Shown piece by piece: positions 43,365 through 55,789 of a stretch of 64,000 bases of DNA (within the stretch, counting starts at the first letter, position 1; each line of letters opens with the position of its first letter). The notes beneath the pieces were generated by a model. The model was not told the DNA's origin. It was given only the letters and a program-made list of their open reading frames with translations, and made no database searches. The stretch comes from Adiantum capillus-veneris. Its lineage: Eukaryota > Streptophyta > Polypodiopsida > Polypodiales > Pteridaceae. A program made the translations under genes and the position numbers. The stretch spans positions 55,677,340-55,741,339 of the forward strand of contig CM043942.1 of assembly GCA_014529385.2 (NCBI GenBank), written 5' to 3'.

Positions 43365-46300
43365 GCATATACCTCTTGATATAGATATAATTTGTCCATT
43401 GTAGCAAATTCCGATTGATCTATATATTCGTTTAGTTTACATAAAATATATGCAAAATCTAGCAGATAATTTTATATAACTTGTTATTCTATGTGACATA
43501 TATACCGAGTTGTATATATACATGGACATTGTTCATCTATACACGAGTAACATACTGTGATTGTAGGTTATTGTTTATATCCTATCTCACTATCCAACTA
43601 TACCATACATGCAATTTTTACCATTATTATCATGCACTATATTTTACGTAGGTAATTGCATCCATTATAAACATCTTATCATAATTATTATCCCACGTTA
43701 TTATCCTCGAGTATATCTCTAATTAATTTATATCCTATCAAGGTGTTATGTTCATACCCCTTGATATACATCTACATTTAATATCAATTGTTCATTGGGC
43801 TCGTCGTAATAATTACATGCGGTATCATAATCATTATCATGCACTATCCTCTTAGATCTCTAAATACACCCTATATATATCTAGTGGATATCAAAAACAT
43901 GCTCTACATCACATGGTGCAACTAAAATAGAGCTTGCATAATTATATTTGTCTAATGTATACTATCTTGTGAGATATATAGGGAATGTCTAGTGCTAAGT
44001 TATCTAAACATGATATTCTAGGTACATATGGAGTTGTATACATGCATGGACACTATCCATCTATAGAAGGGGTATTATAATGGTTGTTATCAAGGTTAAA
44101 TATGTATATCCTAACTCACTAACAGCTCCCCACATTAATATATCCACACATATATACATATATATCGAGGCTCGGTAGCTCCAAACACTGTACGTACATA
44201 CACATTATCTTAGACATTAATAATAATGTGGTAGTGTGGATTGTTTTAATTTTTCATAACTCCACTATTTGAGCCTCCTATTTGAACTCTCAATCATCAT
44301 CATAACCTAATCTAGGCTATCATGAAGTAGACTAGAGGCCGCATCGTAATTATTATCTTGTATTGTTTATATCGTAGGTCGGATATATTGAAAATATATA
44401 ACAAATTCCTATTGATCTATATATTCGTTTAATTTATATAAAATATATGCAAACTCTAGCAAATATGTTTAGAGAACTTGTTATTCTATGTGTATATATG
44501 GAGTTGTATATATACATTGACATTGTTCATGTATACACAAGGTATCATATTGTGATTGTAGGTTATTGTTTATATCCTATCTCACTATCTAACTATACCA
44601 TACATGCAATTTTGTTATTATTCTCACGCACTATATTTGAAGTTATAAGTAATTGCATTGATTGTAAACATCTTATCATAATTATTGTCTCACATTATTA
44701 GCACTCATTAAGTATTGAGTGTATCTTAAATTAATTTTTATCCTATCAAGGCGTTATGCATTTACCTCTTGATATACATCTTCATTTGATATATAGTTTT
44801 TCAAAAATATGTAGGACATTCATATACTAAGTCATTATTCAATTACTAGACTCACGGCACCATGATTATTATCAAACACTATTTACATTGTATATCATAA
44901 TAAATAGTAAAAACATATATCTGTGTTGTAACAACAAATGCAAATGATATGTGCGTATACATGTGGGGTTAATACGGGTACCTATAAACATGCAGGACAC
45001 TATCCATCTATTCATGTGTATATGTAGGGACACTATAGAACTATGCAAGGGTAACATATACGTTTTAGTTAGTGTTTATATCGTACATCAATATGCAACT
45101 AGACTAGCAGTGCTGCTATTATGGTAGGGAGACTATCGAACTATTCCAGGGGAAATATACATTCTAGGTTAGTTTTAATTATATCGTATATTACTATCCA
45201 AGTAGACTAGCGGTGGCGTTATTATCTTTGCTACAACAACGAATGAAAATTATATATACGTATACATATGTGGGGACATCTTGGCCTAGTTAAAATTTCT
45301 TTCCGATTGACATCTTGTGTTGGTTACACGTGAGGTATACAATGTCATGGACGGGTTGTAGCTCTTAGGCCCAATCACACACGTCCACCTCGACGTGCGC
45401 GACTTTGAGTTGGCACAATACCATCGGTGCCGCATGTTGTTTGGAAAATCAAAAGTATACCCTGGGTTACCTCCTCGCCCACAACAAGATAGCGACAGAA
45501 TTACAAATTCTGAAGCGTGCAAAAACAAGAGAGGGGCTGCGAACCACCAACGTCCCCAGCAAGAGACGCAAGCCATTACAGCTATGCTACACTGTTTCGA
45601 AGTTGGTCCTTAGGAAATTAGCAAACTACCTCTCTAATTTTTGCAAATTCCCAAAATACCCCTCAAATTTCAAAGATTGATTGCCATTCAATAGAAGATG
45701 CTAAAACTAGAGTTTGAGTTGGTTATGTAGTTTTTGGAGACTATGAACTTCATTATTTGTAAACATAATTGCCCTTTTTCGTGAGTGCTTACACTTGAAA
45801 ACGCCTCTCATTGCTCAATTGTCCAAAAAGAATAATGATTGGAATATCTTTAGGCCACCGAAATAGATACAATGGTATTTGGGAATTTTTCAAACTTGAT
45901 AGGTAGTTGGAATTTCCACAAATTAGTGGGGTATTTGGCCTTACATAATAATTACAATATATGTGAGCTACAATATAGTCTAGTTGGATAGTGGATAGTA
46001 AAGTCATTATTGGACTCAAACTTTTGTCTACTTATATCAACATAGCCTGGTATAATGGTCACACGTCTCGTCATTGCTTCCCAAGCCCGCCCAGTCTAGC
46101 CAAGATCCAATATGATTTGTGTAAACGTGTAGGATAATTATTACACCCCTTATATAAATTGATAATGTCCCTACATGTATACATTTATAGATGGATAGTG
46201 CCCCTACATGTAAATAATTTGACATATTATCTCTATACATGTATGTACATAATATTCACAATGGCCATCCATGTAAACTGGACATTTTGATACTATGTCC

Positions 46301-47787
46301 ATGTCAAGATATAGACACAATTAATATATGGATTCCGTACATCTTTTAGAAAAATTATATATTAAATGAAGATGTATATCAAAAGGTATCAACATAACAA
46401 AGATAAAATAATCTCACATATTATCTCCAGGTAGGTATACATATTATTCAAAATGGTGATTCGTGTAAAATGGACCTTTTGATATTATGTCCATGTCAAG
46501 ATATAGACTATTAATATGGATGTCCTACATATTTTTGGAAAACTATATATTAAATGAAGATGTATATCAAGGGGTATCAACATAACACCTTGATAGGATA
46601 TAAATTAATTAGAGACATACTCGAGCAATAATAGGGTGCGATAATAATTATGATAAGATGTTTACAATCCATGCAATTACTTATAACTTCGAATATAGTG
46701 CGTGATAATATAACAAAATTGCATGTATGTTATAGTTAGATAGTGAGATAGGATATAAACAATAACCTACAATCACAGTATGATACCTTGTGTATAGATG
46801 AACAATATCAATGTATATATACAACTCAATATATACACATAGAATAACAAGTTCTATAAACATACTTGCTAGATATTTGTTATATATTTTCCATATATGC
46901 GACCTACGATATAAACAATGCAAGATAATAATTACGATGCCGCCTCTAGTCTACTTCATGATAGCCTAGATTAGGTTATGATGATGATTGAGAGTTCAAA
47001 TAGGAGGCTCAAATAGTGGAGTTATAAAAATTAAAACAATCCACACTACCACATTATTATCAATGTCTAAGATAATGTGTATGTACGTACATGTGTTTGG
47101 AGCTACCGAGCACTCGATATATATGTATATATGTGTGGAGATATTAATGTGGGGAGCTGTAGTGAGTTAGGATATACATATTTAACCTTGATAACAACCA
47201 TTATAATACCCCTTCTATAGATGGATAGTGTCCATGCATGTATACAACTCCATATGTACCTAGAATATCATGTTTAGATAACTTAGCACTAGACATTCTT
47301 TATATATCTCACAAGATAGTATACATTAGACAAATATAATTATGCAAGATCTATTTTAGTTGCACCGTGTGATGTAGAACATGTTTCTGATATCCACTAG
47401 ATATATATAGGTTGTATTTTAGAGATCTAAGAGGATAGTGCATGATAATGATTATGATACCGCATGTAATTATTACGACGATCCCAATGAACAATTGATA
47501 TTAAATGTAGATGTATATCAAGGGGTATGAACATAACACCTTGATAGGATATAAATTAATTAGAGGTATAATCGAGGAATAATAACGTGCGATAATAATT
47601 ATGATAAGATGTTTATAATGCATGCAATTACCTACGTCAAATATAGTGCATGATAATAATGGTAAAATTGCATGTATGGTATAGTTGGATAGTGAGATAG
47701 GATATAAACAATAACCTACAGTCACAGTATGTTACCTCGTGTATAGATGAACAATGTCCATGTATATATACAACTCGGTACATACGT
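43365..47787. repeat. AT-rich array with large inverted repeat, left part
   Basis: Arms 43365 to about 44830 and about 46500 to 47787 are reverse complements of each other over most of their length; for example 43741-43800 pairs with 47481-47540. The spacer is about 1.7 kb. Within each arm related blocks recur about 990 bases apart (compare 43484 and 44475). No transposase or long frame is present. The same family continues at 59266 beyond Gypsy-B. The class is unknown: foldback element, satellite-like array or non-coding LTR derivative. Confidence 0.75.
45280..45670. other. GC-richer island in the inverted-repeat spacer
   Basis: About 390 bases with clearly higher GC than the surroundings, containing overlapping open frames on both strands (minus 45286-45576, plus 45395-45680). 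None matches a family I know, and neither has a convincing start context. It does not recur in the right part of the array, so it may be captured or single-copy DNA. Confidence 0.35.
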
Positions 47788-48916
47788 TGTCAGGAGTTTT
47801 TTAGAGAAAGGGATTGCGCATATGTATATATACATGCATGGTGCATCAAATAAAGGATTTCCCCATCTCCATACCAGGGGGCCCACTGTGTACAGGTAGG
47901 GCCCCGTTACATAGTGCAGCGATGTACATAATTATAGCGTATTTTATTTCACTATATAATAAAAGAGGAGTTTGTTGTAGCTGTATAAAAGACTTCTCGA
48001 GGAAGCTATCCGGGCCGACGACATGATAAGCAGTGTGTCAGATGGCATCTAGTGCGTCAGGAGGGCGAATGGGTCAATACTTGCACGCGCAGAAGTATGG
48101 ACACGACGTGGGTGTTATCTTGTGATACTTATGCAGAAAGGTTATCATGAGGAACACTTTTTGGGGCCACTTCACGTGGTTGCGGGATGCATTATTTGGA
48201 AAAACTGAGTGCCAGGTGTGCGGATGATGCAAAAAGGTGACAACTATGCACTGCGAGGTCTGTTTTTTCGCCTGTTTGGGGTCCGTTTGAGGACATCTAA
48301 AAGGCCACGGGTGCCAAACTAATAAAGCTAAGTGTGGGAACTGAAAAAACTGAGAGAAGACCAGAAAAAACATGGAGAAGAGAGGAGGAACAGCCGCAAG
48401 TGTGTTTTTTTTGCTTTTTTTGGAGCATTTTTTGGCCCTAAACTGCTCATCCGAGGTCGGATTTGAGCACTTTGACATTGTAGACTGGGGTTTTGGGGCG
48501 TTCTGGACACAATGGCGCTGTCCATTTTGCCAAATTCCTCACAGATTTTTTTGCTTTTTTTCTGTGTAATCTTCTCCGTGAGTGAAGCCTCTGCTTAACT
48601 TTGTGGTTGTATCTGGTGTATTTCCTCAATACTGTGTAGACTATTTGCCCCATTGGTGTTGGGCTGAGCTTCATTGAGTCTAACAACAGCAATTTGCCTC
48701 CTTTGAGCTGAATTGAGAGTGTGTGTGTGAGTGTGTATGTGTGAGTGTTTAGTGGGGAAGTCGGAAATCTCTCTCTTCTCACTCCGTCTGTGTGTTTCCT
48801 ATCTCGGCCAGGCTGGTTGTGTAAGCCGAGTGGTGCCCCATAGTGTGTGTGTATCTTCCCAAGAGTGTGTGTCGGGTCATTATAGAGGCGTTGTGTGTGT
48901 TTCCATCCCGCTCACA
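47788..48916 (+). repeat. Gypsy-B 5' LTR
   Basis: 1129 bp, TG...CA, aligning over its whole length with 58125-59265. A sampled 175-base stretch near 48070 differs at about 13 positions. It contains GT-rich tracts near its end. Confidence 0.92.
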
Positions 48917-48920
48917 TTCT

Positions 48921-48934
48921 TTTGGCGCCCCCAC
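48921..48934 (+). promoter_or_regulatory. Gypsy-B primer-binding site
   Basis: TTTGGCGCCCCCAC a few bases after the LTR end. TGGCGCC is complementary to a tRNA 3' end GGCGCCA, the type used by Tat/Athila-like Gypsy elements. The tRNA identity is not certain. Confidence 0.7.
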
Positions 48935-49959
48935 TGAGGATCTTCTTCGAGTACCTTCTGCTTCGAGCTTCAAGGTTCAAGATACAGGTTACAGGTTACA
49001 GGCTACAGGGACAGGTATAGGTATAGGTGGTTCACAGAGGTACAGGTAGCTGGAGTACAGTGATATACTAGCAGTGATGTCACTTGTTGTTGTTGTGGGG
49101 GTATGCATCACTTGGCACCTATTTGAGCGCATTGTCTGCTGGATTGTACGTTACTTGTGGAAACTGCCATTGTACTCATTTGTGGAGCTATACTTGGTTG
49201 TATTTGGCAGTCCCAGCCATTTCTGAGACTTGGTCTGGAAGATAGTCATTTCTAAGACTTGACTATACGCGATTTGCATTAGCCTTCGTGTGAGGGTCGA
49301 TAGCATGAGGTTTTTATTGAGCTGGGGGATTCTTAAATGTAGAGATCCTTTCGGTGATACAGGTAGCTGGAGCACCCTTTTTGTGACCTTGCCATAGGCT
49401 ATGTACTAGTGAATCCTACTTGATGCTCGGGTTCTATTGTTGACAGTTTATGCATACATATACAGTCTATATTTTGGGTTCCTACTACTCTATTTCTGGG
49501 GAAACTCTGCCAAAATTTTTCCAAGTTATGATGGCTGGTTTTTTGGTCTTTTGAGCCATTTATGCTGTTATGCTGCTGAAATTTTGGCAAAATCAGAGGT
49601 TAAGTCAGGTGTGCCTTCTTGGGAGCTTCATGGTTGGCTTTAATGGATGATCAAAATGCCCCTCAATTCACTCCATTTCATTTAACTCAAAGAATCCAGA
49701 TAAATGTTCATGTGTCCAGGAAGATTTTTTCCAGCAATGCATAGTCTTTATGTTCGGGCCAAGAAGATTAAGAGAGATCCTGGAATGTCCTTTGCCTGTT
49801 GTAATTCCGATGATCAACTATGAAAACTCATTTGATGTGCATGTGTTTCTCCTTATCTAAAGTTGAGCTCCATTGAAGTTTCTGAGAATTGAGTCAGTAA
49901 AAGTTTTGGGTTCTTGCACGTGTGTTCAAAGGGTTCTCAAAGCATTGAAACTTGGGTAG
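48935..49959 (+). other. Gypsy-B untranslated leader
   Basis: A kilobase of non-coding leader between primer site and gag, with a short ACAGGTTACAGG-type direct repeat near 48980-49030. I see no coding domain. Long leaders are usual in Tat elements. Confidence 0.6.
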
Positions 49960-50922
49960 CCATGGCTTTCTCTTATCCGGAGTTTCATGGAAGAAGTGAT
50001 GAAGATGTGGAAGACTTTCTGGAAAAGATGGAGGTTGCCTGCATTAGCAACCAGATTCATGACCCTGTGCAGATGTTACGTGTTCTCCAAATTTTTTGAA
50101 GAGTGATGCACACGATTTTGGTCCAAAGCATTTGAAGAGGAGTTGCGTGTAGCGGATCCACCTATCAGATTGAGTTGGGACAATCTACGACATGGTTTGG
50201 AAGTGGAGTTTGTGAAGATAGAAGATCCTGACAAAGTGTGGCAAGAAGTATAGGCTTTGGTGCAAAAGGAAGGTGAGCCAGTAGATGCGTACATACGTAA
50301 GTTTTCATTGGCATGGGAGCGAATGTGCAAGGCCTTAGGACCACAGGTACCCCCGCCTGACATGATGAAGAAGGACAAGTTCTTAGCTGGTCTTTGGGAG
50401 AATATACATTGGAGAGTGGAGCTAAAGAAGCCTAGGACATATGAAGATGCACTAGAGGTAGCAAGGAACAAAGAGTGGAAGCTGAGATAAATGAGACAGT
50501 TAGGGGTGGAGTCTTTGCCCATGAGGTCTGAATTTCAGCCTATTGACTCTTTACAAGGTCGCATGCCAGGGGTTCATCATGAACCAGTGGTTCCTGTTAC
50601 TACTTAGGTTATGCCAGCAGGGTTCACTACAGCAGTGCAAGATGATGGGCTAAGGCAAGACATGAGGCAAATGGTAGATTTGATGAAGAATCTCAGCGTA
50701 AACATGCTAGGTCAAGTGGGAAATAATCGAGGTCAAGGAGGTTTGCAAATCAGCCAGGAGGTGAAGAAAGGCCTAGGAATGGTGTTGGACAAAGCAATGG
50801 TAGGTTTTGGAGGCAGACGCCCACATGTTACAATTGTGGAGAGTTGGGTCACATCAGCCCGCAATGTGATAAGCCACCAAGGATGGGGGGAGACATGTAT
50901 CCATTGCCAAGACAGGTGTTAA
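49960..50922 (+). pseudogene. Gypsy-B gag with zinc knuckle
   Basis: ATG at 49960 opens MAFSYPEFHGRSDEDVEDFL, a retrotransposon gag start (P-x-F-x-G with D/E-rich helix). After a frameshift near 50095 it continues with DNLRHGLEVEFVKIEDPDKV, EGEPVDAYIRKFSLAWERM, KDKFLAGLWENIHWRVEL and TYEDALEVARNKEWKL. A second part holds GLRQDMRQMVDLMKNLSV and finally CYNCGELGHISPQC (about 50828-50870), a CCHC knuckle. Stops lie near 50097, 50253 and 50490. It would form the virus-like particle. Confidence 0.82.
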
Positions 50923-51790
50923 CTAGGTCAAATGATTATGGCATCGAAATTAAGGGAGATAAAGGAACCAGTGGATTAACCCAAGAGGAAAAGGGAAAGA
51001 CAAAAGTGTTAAGTGTAGTCACCTTGGAGAAGGCATCAAAGCTAGAGGATAGATTAGTGATGCCTATTGGGAAGAGGACCACAGAGGATAAGGAAGGAAG
51101 AAGTGCCCCAGGTCCTAGTAAGAAGAAAGGAAAGAGCCATGAAGGCGAGGATGTCAAGGCCAAGAGGAAAAGGAGAGCTCGTCGAAAGTTTCATGTTTCA
51201 GATTTTCCACTAGGGGATGGGCAATTAAGCTATGACTTGAAGGAGGATCTGACGATCAGGAAGGCAGATGTTACTTTTGGGCAGCTTATAGAGATGGTGC
51301 CTAAGCTAAAGCGACAGTGGAAGAGGATGGTTAACCCAATGGAGAAAGAGCCAGAGAGAGGTTCAGTAAAGGTGTTGGCAATGGATGAGCTACCAGACAT
51401 TTGTCCAATAGTAGATGTGTGGCATAAAAGGAAAAATTTGGGACAAGGTTATGTGGATGGCGGAGCCCAAATATGCGTCATAACACACTCATGCGTTGAG
51501 AAGATGGGTCTCACAGTGCTGGGGTGTCAGGTTTTCGGATCAGATTGGCAAACCATCAAAAAGTAAAATGCTTGGGTGTTGTAAAGAGCTTAGAAGTGGA
51601 GGCATATGATGCAAAGGCAGTGGTTGATTTTCATGTGATGCCAGCAGGGTTGGGAGCATATCCTATTATACTGGGCAGACCATGGTTACATGCAGTGGGG
51701 ATGTTCAAGATCGGTGACATGGTACGATTAGCCTCTATAGAAATACAAGTACCAAGAAGCTTTATAATATGGACACAAGGAAACGATTAG
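50844..51790 (+). pseudogene. Gypsy-B protease region
   Basis: A 240-residue frame (50844-51566) runs from the knuckle through a Lys-rich linker (PSKKKGKSHEGEDVKAKRK) to YVDGGAQICVITHSCVEKMG, an aspartic protease site with D-G-G-A where D-S/T-G-A is usual. After a frameshift near 51540 it continues with KCLGVVKSLEVEAYDAKAVV and the terminal PIILGRPWLHAVG. The G in place of S/T may impair catalysis. Confidence 0.8.
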
Positions 51791-51949
51791 AGGAGCTTTA
51801 TGAAGATGAGGATGAGTCTAGTGATGAAGACTCTTCCACGGTGACAGATGAGGATAGTGATAGCACTACCAGCAGTGATGAGGATGCTGATGTTGAATTT
51901 CTTTTGATGGAGAAAGAAATCCAGGAGTTTGGTTAGTTGCATTTGCGAA

Positions 51950-52960
51950 TGAGGTTGAAGATGAAAGTGAAGGGCCTTATGAAGTGATTGAAGGGCTGAT
52001 GCAAACCAAGGTTGAGTTGTCAAAGAAGCAGGAATTGATGACACAAATGATCAGTGGAGACCTCTCAACTATGGAGAAGGATATATATTTGCACATGCTG
52101 GCTAGTTTTCCTGATTTGTTCATTACTTCATATGAAGAGATCAGAGGGTTCAAGGGCGAAGAGATGCATATAGAGCTGAAAGAAGGTGCTAAGCCAGTGC
52201 GGCAAAGGCTAAGAAGGATGGGTCAAGAGCAAATGGAAGCCTTGCGAGAAGAGGTGGACAAGTTATTGAAGGCAGGGTTCATAGTCCCTGTGGAGACCAC
52301 AGAATGGGTGAGTCCAATTGTAGTCAGTCCAAAGAAGGATGGGAAGTGGAGAATCTGTGTAGATTTTAAACCCTTAAACACAGCCACTAAGAAGAACCCA
52401 TATCCTCTTCCATTCATCGATCAGATCTTGGATTTAGTGGCAGGTTATGAGAGGTAGAGTGTGTGTGATGGTTTTTTCAGGCTATTTTCAATTGAAGATT
52501 GCTCTTAAAGACCGCACAAAGACCACTTTTATTACGCCATGGGGCTGCTATTGCTACACAGTATTTCCCATTTGGGTTGTCAAATGGACCTTCCTTCTAT
52601 CAAGAGAGAGCAAATTGGGTGTTGGAACCATTCATTGGTAGTTGTGTTAAAGATTTTATGGATGACTTCTGTGTTTATAGCAGTAGGGCTGAACACCATG
52701 AGAAGCTGCAGATGGTATTGGCTCGATATGATGAATGTGGAGGACAACTAAATCCAAAGAAATGTCATCTAGCACAGCCAAGGGTGAAGTTATTGGGCCA
52801 TATGGTGTCAGAAAATGGCATTGAGGCTGATCTAGAAAAGGTTAAGTCTATTATTCTTCTTCCATCACCTACGAGTACGAAGCAAAGTGAAGTACATAGC
52901 AAGGTTTATTCCATTGTCTTCTCAGATTATTTATCCATTAGAACAAGTGGAAAAGCATGA
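51950..52960 (+). pseudogene. Gypsy-B reverse transcriptase
   Basis: 51984-52457 reads KPVRQRLRRMGQEQMEALRE, LLKAGFIVPVETTEWVSPIV, VSPKKDGKWRICVDFKPLNT and NPYPLPFIDQILDLVAGYER. A stop and shift follow near 52456. The fingers/palm GYFQLKIALKDRTKTTFITP lies in another frame, then the active site FMDDFCVYSSRAEHHEKL (about 52655) and LNPKKCHLAQPRVKLLGHMV. The catalytic DD is intact; the motif is F-M-D-D. At least two frameshifts are present. Confidence 0.87.
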
Positions 52961-53301
52961 TCCATTGCAATGGGATGACAACTATGAAGAAGTGTTTCAA
53001 AGAGGTGAAAGAGGTGTTAGGGGGGTTGTCAGCCATACAGGCTCCTGATTGGGAGCAAGTGTTTTATGTAAATCCATCAGTAGGGGAGGATGCCATTGGA
53101 ACCATGCTATTGCAAAAGGGGAAGGGCAGCCATTATATGAGGCCAGTGTATTGTGCAAGCCGTGTGAAGCTGGTAGCAGAGAGAAAATTCTTGGAAGTAG
53201 AGCTAGTGATGGCCAGTGTAATATTTGCTTGTCGACGATTTCGTCATTACTTGCTACCACGAACTTTTGTTTTCTTGACGAGCTATGCCTTTTTGCCATA
53301 G
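52957..53301 (+). CDS. Gypsy-B first RNase H domain
   Basis: A 114-residue frame with APDWEQVFYVNPSVGEDAIG, LLQKGKGSHYMRPVYCASRV, AERKFLEVELVMASVIFACR and FRHYLLPRTFVFLTS, the RT-linked RNase H of Gypsy elements. The first aspartate of the usual F-x-x-x-x-D-A-S is N here (FYVNPSV), so this domain may be inactive, as is common when a second RNase H is present. Traces of the tether (VVKKWIIxLQEFEFSF) follow to about 53390. Confidence 0.8.
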   Translation: MIHCNGMTTMKKCFKEVKEVLGGLSAIQAPDWEQVFYVNPSVGEDAIGTMLLQKGKGSHYMRPVYCASRVKLVAERKFLEVELVMASVIFACRRFRHYLLPRTFVFLTSYAFLP

Positions 53302-53499
53302 TTAATTAATGTCACTAACATGTCAAATGTGGTCAAGAAATGGATAATTTAGCTGCAAGAATTTGAGTTCTCTTTTCTAGTGAAGATAGTACAAGGGCTA
53401 CCCTAGCTGATTTGTTGACCTACAAGGAGAATCCCCTTATTGTTAAGGAAGAGGTGGTGAGAAAGGTAGTTGAAGAAGTGCCACAGATCAGCAATGCAC

Positions 53500-53880
53500 A
53501 TGTGTTGTTCTTTGATGGTTCATACAGAAAGAGCCATGATGCGGCTTCAGGGGTATAGCACTTTATGATCCAGAGGGGAAGCTAGTATGCAAGAGAGGGT
53601 TCAAATTGGATGCTCATAGTAACAATGAGGCTGAATATGCTACTCTGGAAGCCGATTACACATTTGTTTGAAGCATGGGGTTCGAAGGTTGAGCATAAAA
53701 GGTGATGCCTTGTTAGTGGTGAAGCAAGTGCTGGGTGTGTGGAAGAGCAAGAACACCTCATTGAAGGAAATGTGCTTCAGAATTAAAGGCCTGTTAAAAA
53801 TTTTCAAAGCATGGAGAATCACACATTGAACGTGCTCTAAATGGAGAGGCACATGAAGCAGCTCAAGGCATGATTGGGGA
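53500..53880 (+). pseudogene. Gypsy-B second RNase H (archaeal-like, Tat signature)
   Basis: After the first RNase H a second fold is readable: LFFDGSYRKSHDAASG (first D), LYDPEGKLVCKRGFKL, SNNEAEYATLEA (E), LSIKGDALLVVKQVLGVW (D) and HIERALNGEAHEAAQG. A DGSYR...NNEAEY...GDALLVV series placed between RNase H and integrase marks the Tat lineage. Two frameshifts (about 53555 and 53665) break it, but the catalytic carboxylates all remain. Confidence 0.8.
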
Positions 53881-54220
53881 GCTATTTGTGTTGAGGACCA
53901 CTTTACCTCTTTATCATGGCCGGGAAAGTTTGGCTCAAGAAGAGGAGTTTTTGCTAACAGGAATCATTCCAAAGGAGATTCAGAAGTCTAAGAAGTATGG
54001 TTTTGTGCGTAGAGCATACAGGTACAAATTGATTGGTGATGTCTTATACATGAAAGGGGCTGATCTCGTGTTGAGACGTGTACCTTGGCAAGAGGAGCTT
54101 TATAGAGTGTTGGAAGAGAATCATGAAGACGCATGTGGTGGCCATTTTTCTGATCTAAAGATCACCTTGCATAAGATTTTGCAAGAGGGGTATGTATGGC
54201 CTAGTTTGCACAAGGATGTT
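53870..54220 (+). CDS. Gypsy-B integrase zinc-binding region, left half
   Basis: A 118-residue frame ending in RVPWQEELYRVLEENHEDAC, GGHFSDLKITLHKILQEGYV and WPSLHKDVC. The H-x-G-G-H...HHCC zinc region starts here (HEDACGGHFS) and is cut at 54220 by the nested LTR element. It resumes at 57023 with HHW after the duplicated ATGTT. Confidence 0.82.
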
Positions 54221-54362
54221 TGTTGAGAGAGAAGGAGAGAGCACATAAGTAGAACCCCAAAGTGTGTAGAATACACACATGAGATGATGTATATATAGAG
54301 GGGACCTAGGTGCCATATATAGAGAAGCCATATATTGAGTAGCTTCACATATAAGCTCAACA
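54221..54362 (-). repeat. 3' LTR of the non-coding LTR element
   Basis: 142 bp, TGTTGAGAGAG...GCTCAACA. Contains ATGATGTATATATAG. Confidence 0.93.
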
Positions 54363-55039
54363 CCCCCGCTCAAATAAGGGTCCCTAACTGTGGATGAAAA
54401 AACCCTTGGGGGATCAAGGGAAAAACCCACATCTCTATATACACCCACCGTTATATTATAAAAATCATTGAATATACAAATGTTTACGAGGAGCTACATC
54501 ACTCCTTTTACATTGAATGTTTTATGAGGAGTTACATTACTCCTATCCTATCAAATACAATAATGAATACAAAGGTTCAATAAAGAGGTGTAAAAGCTAT
54601 CGATTAGCTTGTAATCAAAAGTGTCTCCGTGAATCTGCTGTGTAGCTTGTCATCAATATCGCATCACCAAACATGTCTTCATGTTGTCATCAATATCGCA
54701 TCACCAAACATGTCTTCATGTTGTCATCAATATGGCATCACCAAACATATCTTCATAAATCTTTTATTGTCACCAAGTTTGTCCTCATAAAATCAATTCT
54801 TTGATCAATCCTACATAGATCATAGACTCCAAAAAAAAATATGTCATGAAAATTATTAGCATCGTTAATGAAATAATTACGTTCACAATGCCATAAGAGA
54901 TGGTTCGCGACGCCACTCTTTTGACGACATATATACACACGACAACATATGGTACCTAAAGTATAAACGTAAAAGTACAAAATGTGTGATTACGTGATAC
55001 AAATGATATGTTATATACTACATAAAACAACATTTATCA

Positions 55040-55535
55040 ATGTAGTGATCAATGAATACCATCAAAGTATTAACAAAATATCATCATTATATCAATAAAA
55101 ATGAATAAATAATCATGGTATCAACGAAAAGCATCATGATATCACCGAGAATAATCATTGTATCAACGAAACAACATCATGGCATCACCGAGAATAACCA
55201 TGGTATCAACGAAACATCATCATAGCATCACCGAGAAGAACCATGGTATCAACGGAACAACATCATGGTATCACCGAGAATAACCATGGTATCAACAAAA
55301 CATCATCATGGTATCAACAAAAATCACCATGGAATCAACGAAATATCATCATGGAATCACCGAGAATAACCATGGTATAAACGAAATATCATCATGGCAC
55401 CACCGAGAATAACCATGCTATGCTATCAATGACATATCATCATGGTATCAATGAAAATCACCATGACCAAAGTATTAACAAAACATCATCATGGTACCAT
55501 CAAAATCACTATGGTATCAATGAGAAATTATCAAT
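55040..55535. repeat. 43 bp tandem array inside the non-coding LTR element
   Basis: About ten imperfect units; an ACCATGGTATCAACG box recurs 43 bases apart (55197 and 55240). Each unit alternates ACCATGGTATCAACGAAAC and ATCATCATGGCATCACCGAG half-units of about 21-22 bases. Confidence 0.85.
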
Positions 55536-55789
55536 AAAGCGACGTAAACTATATCTCTAAAAGAATAATTATACGAGAATCAATGAACGAGTATATCATA
55601 TAACAAAAGATCATGTACCAACAGTAGCTCGATAGAATTTGGACGATCATCAACGGCTCGACTGAATCGGAACGATGTGTAACTGGCTTCTGCAACAAAG
55701 TTACGTCAGTAACAAATATATGATTGATGAAGAAAAATATAATTGAGAAGTTTTCAATTATGAGAAAAATCAAAAGCAAAAAGTAAAAT

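Noticed and set aside
43365-47787. LTR retrotransposon with very long LTRs
   Set aside because: The long arms are inverted, not direct, and no primer site, polypurine tract or pol trace is present.
48447-49049. Several 60-110 residue frames on both strands near the Gypsy-B LTR ends, mirrored at 58424-59281
   Set aside because: They occur identically in both LTRs, have no domain, and are explained by GT-rich LTR sequence.
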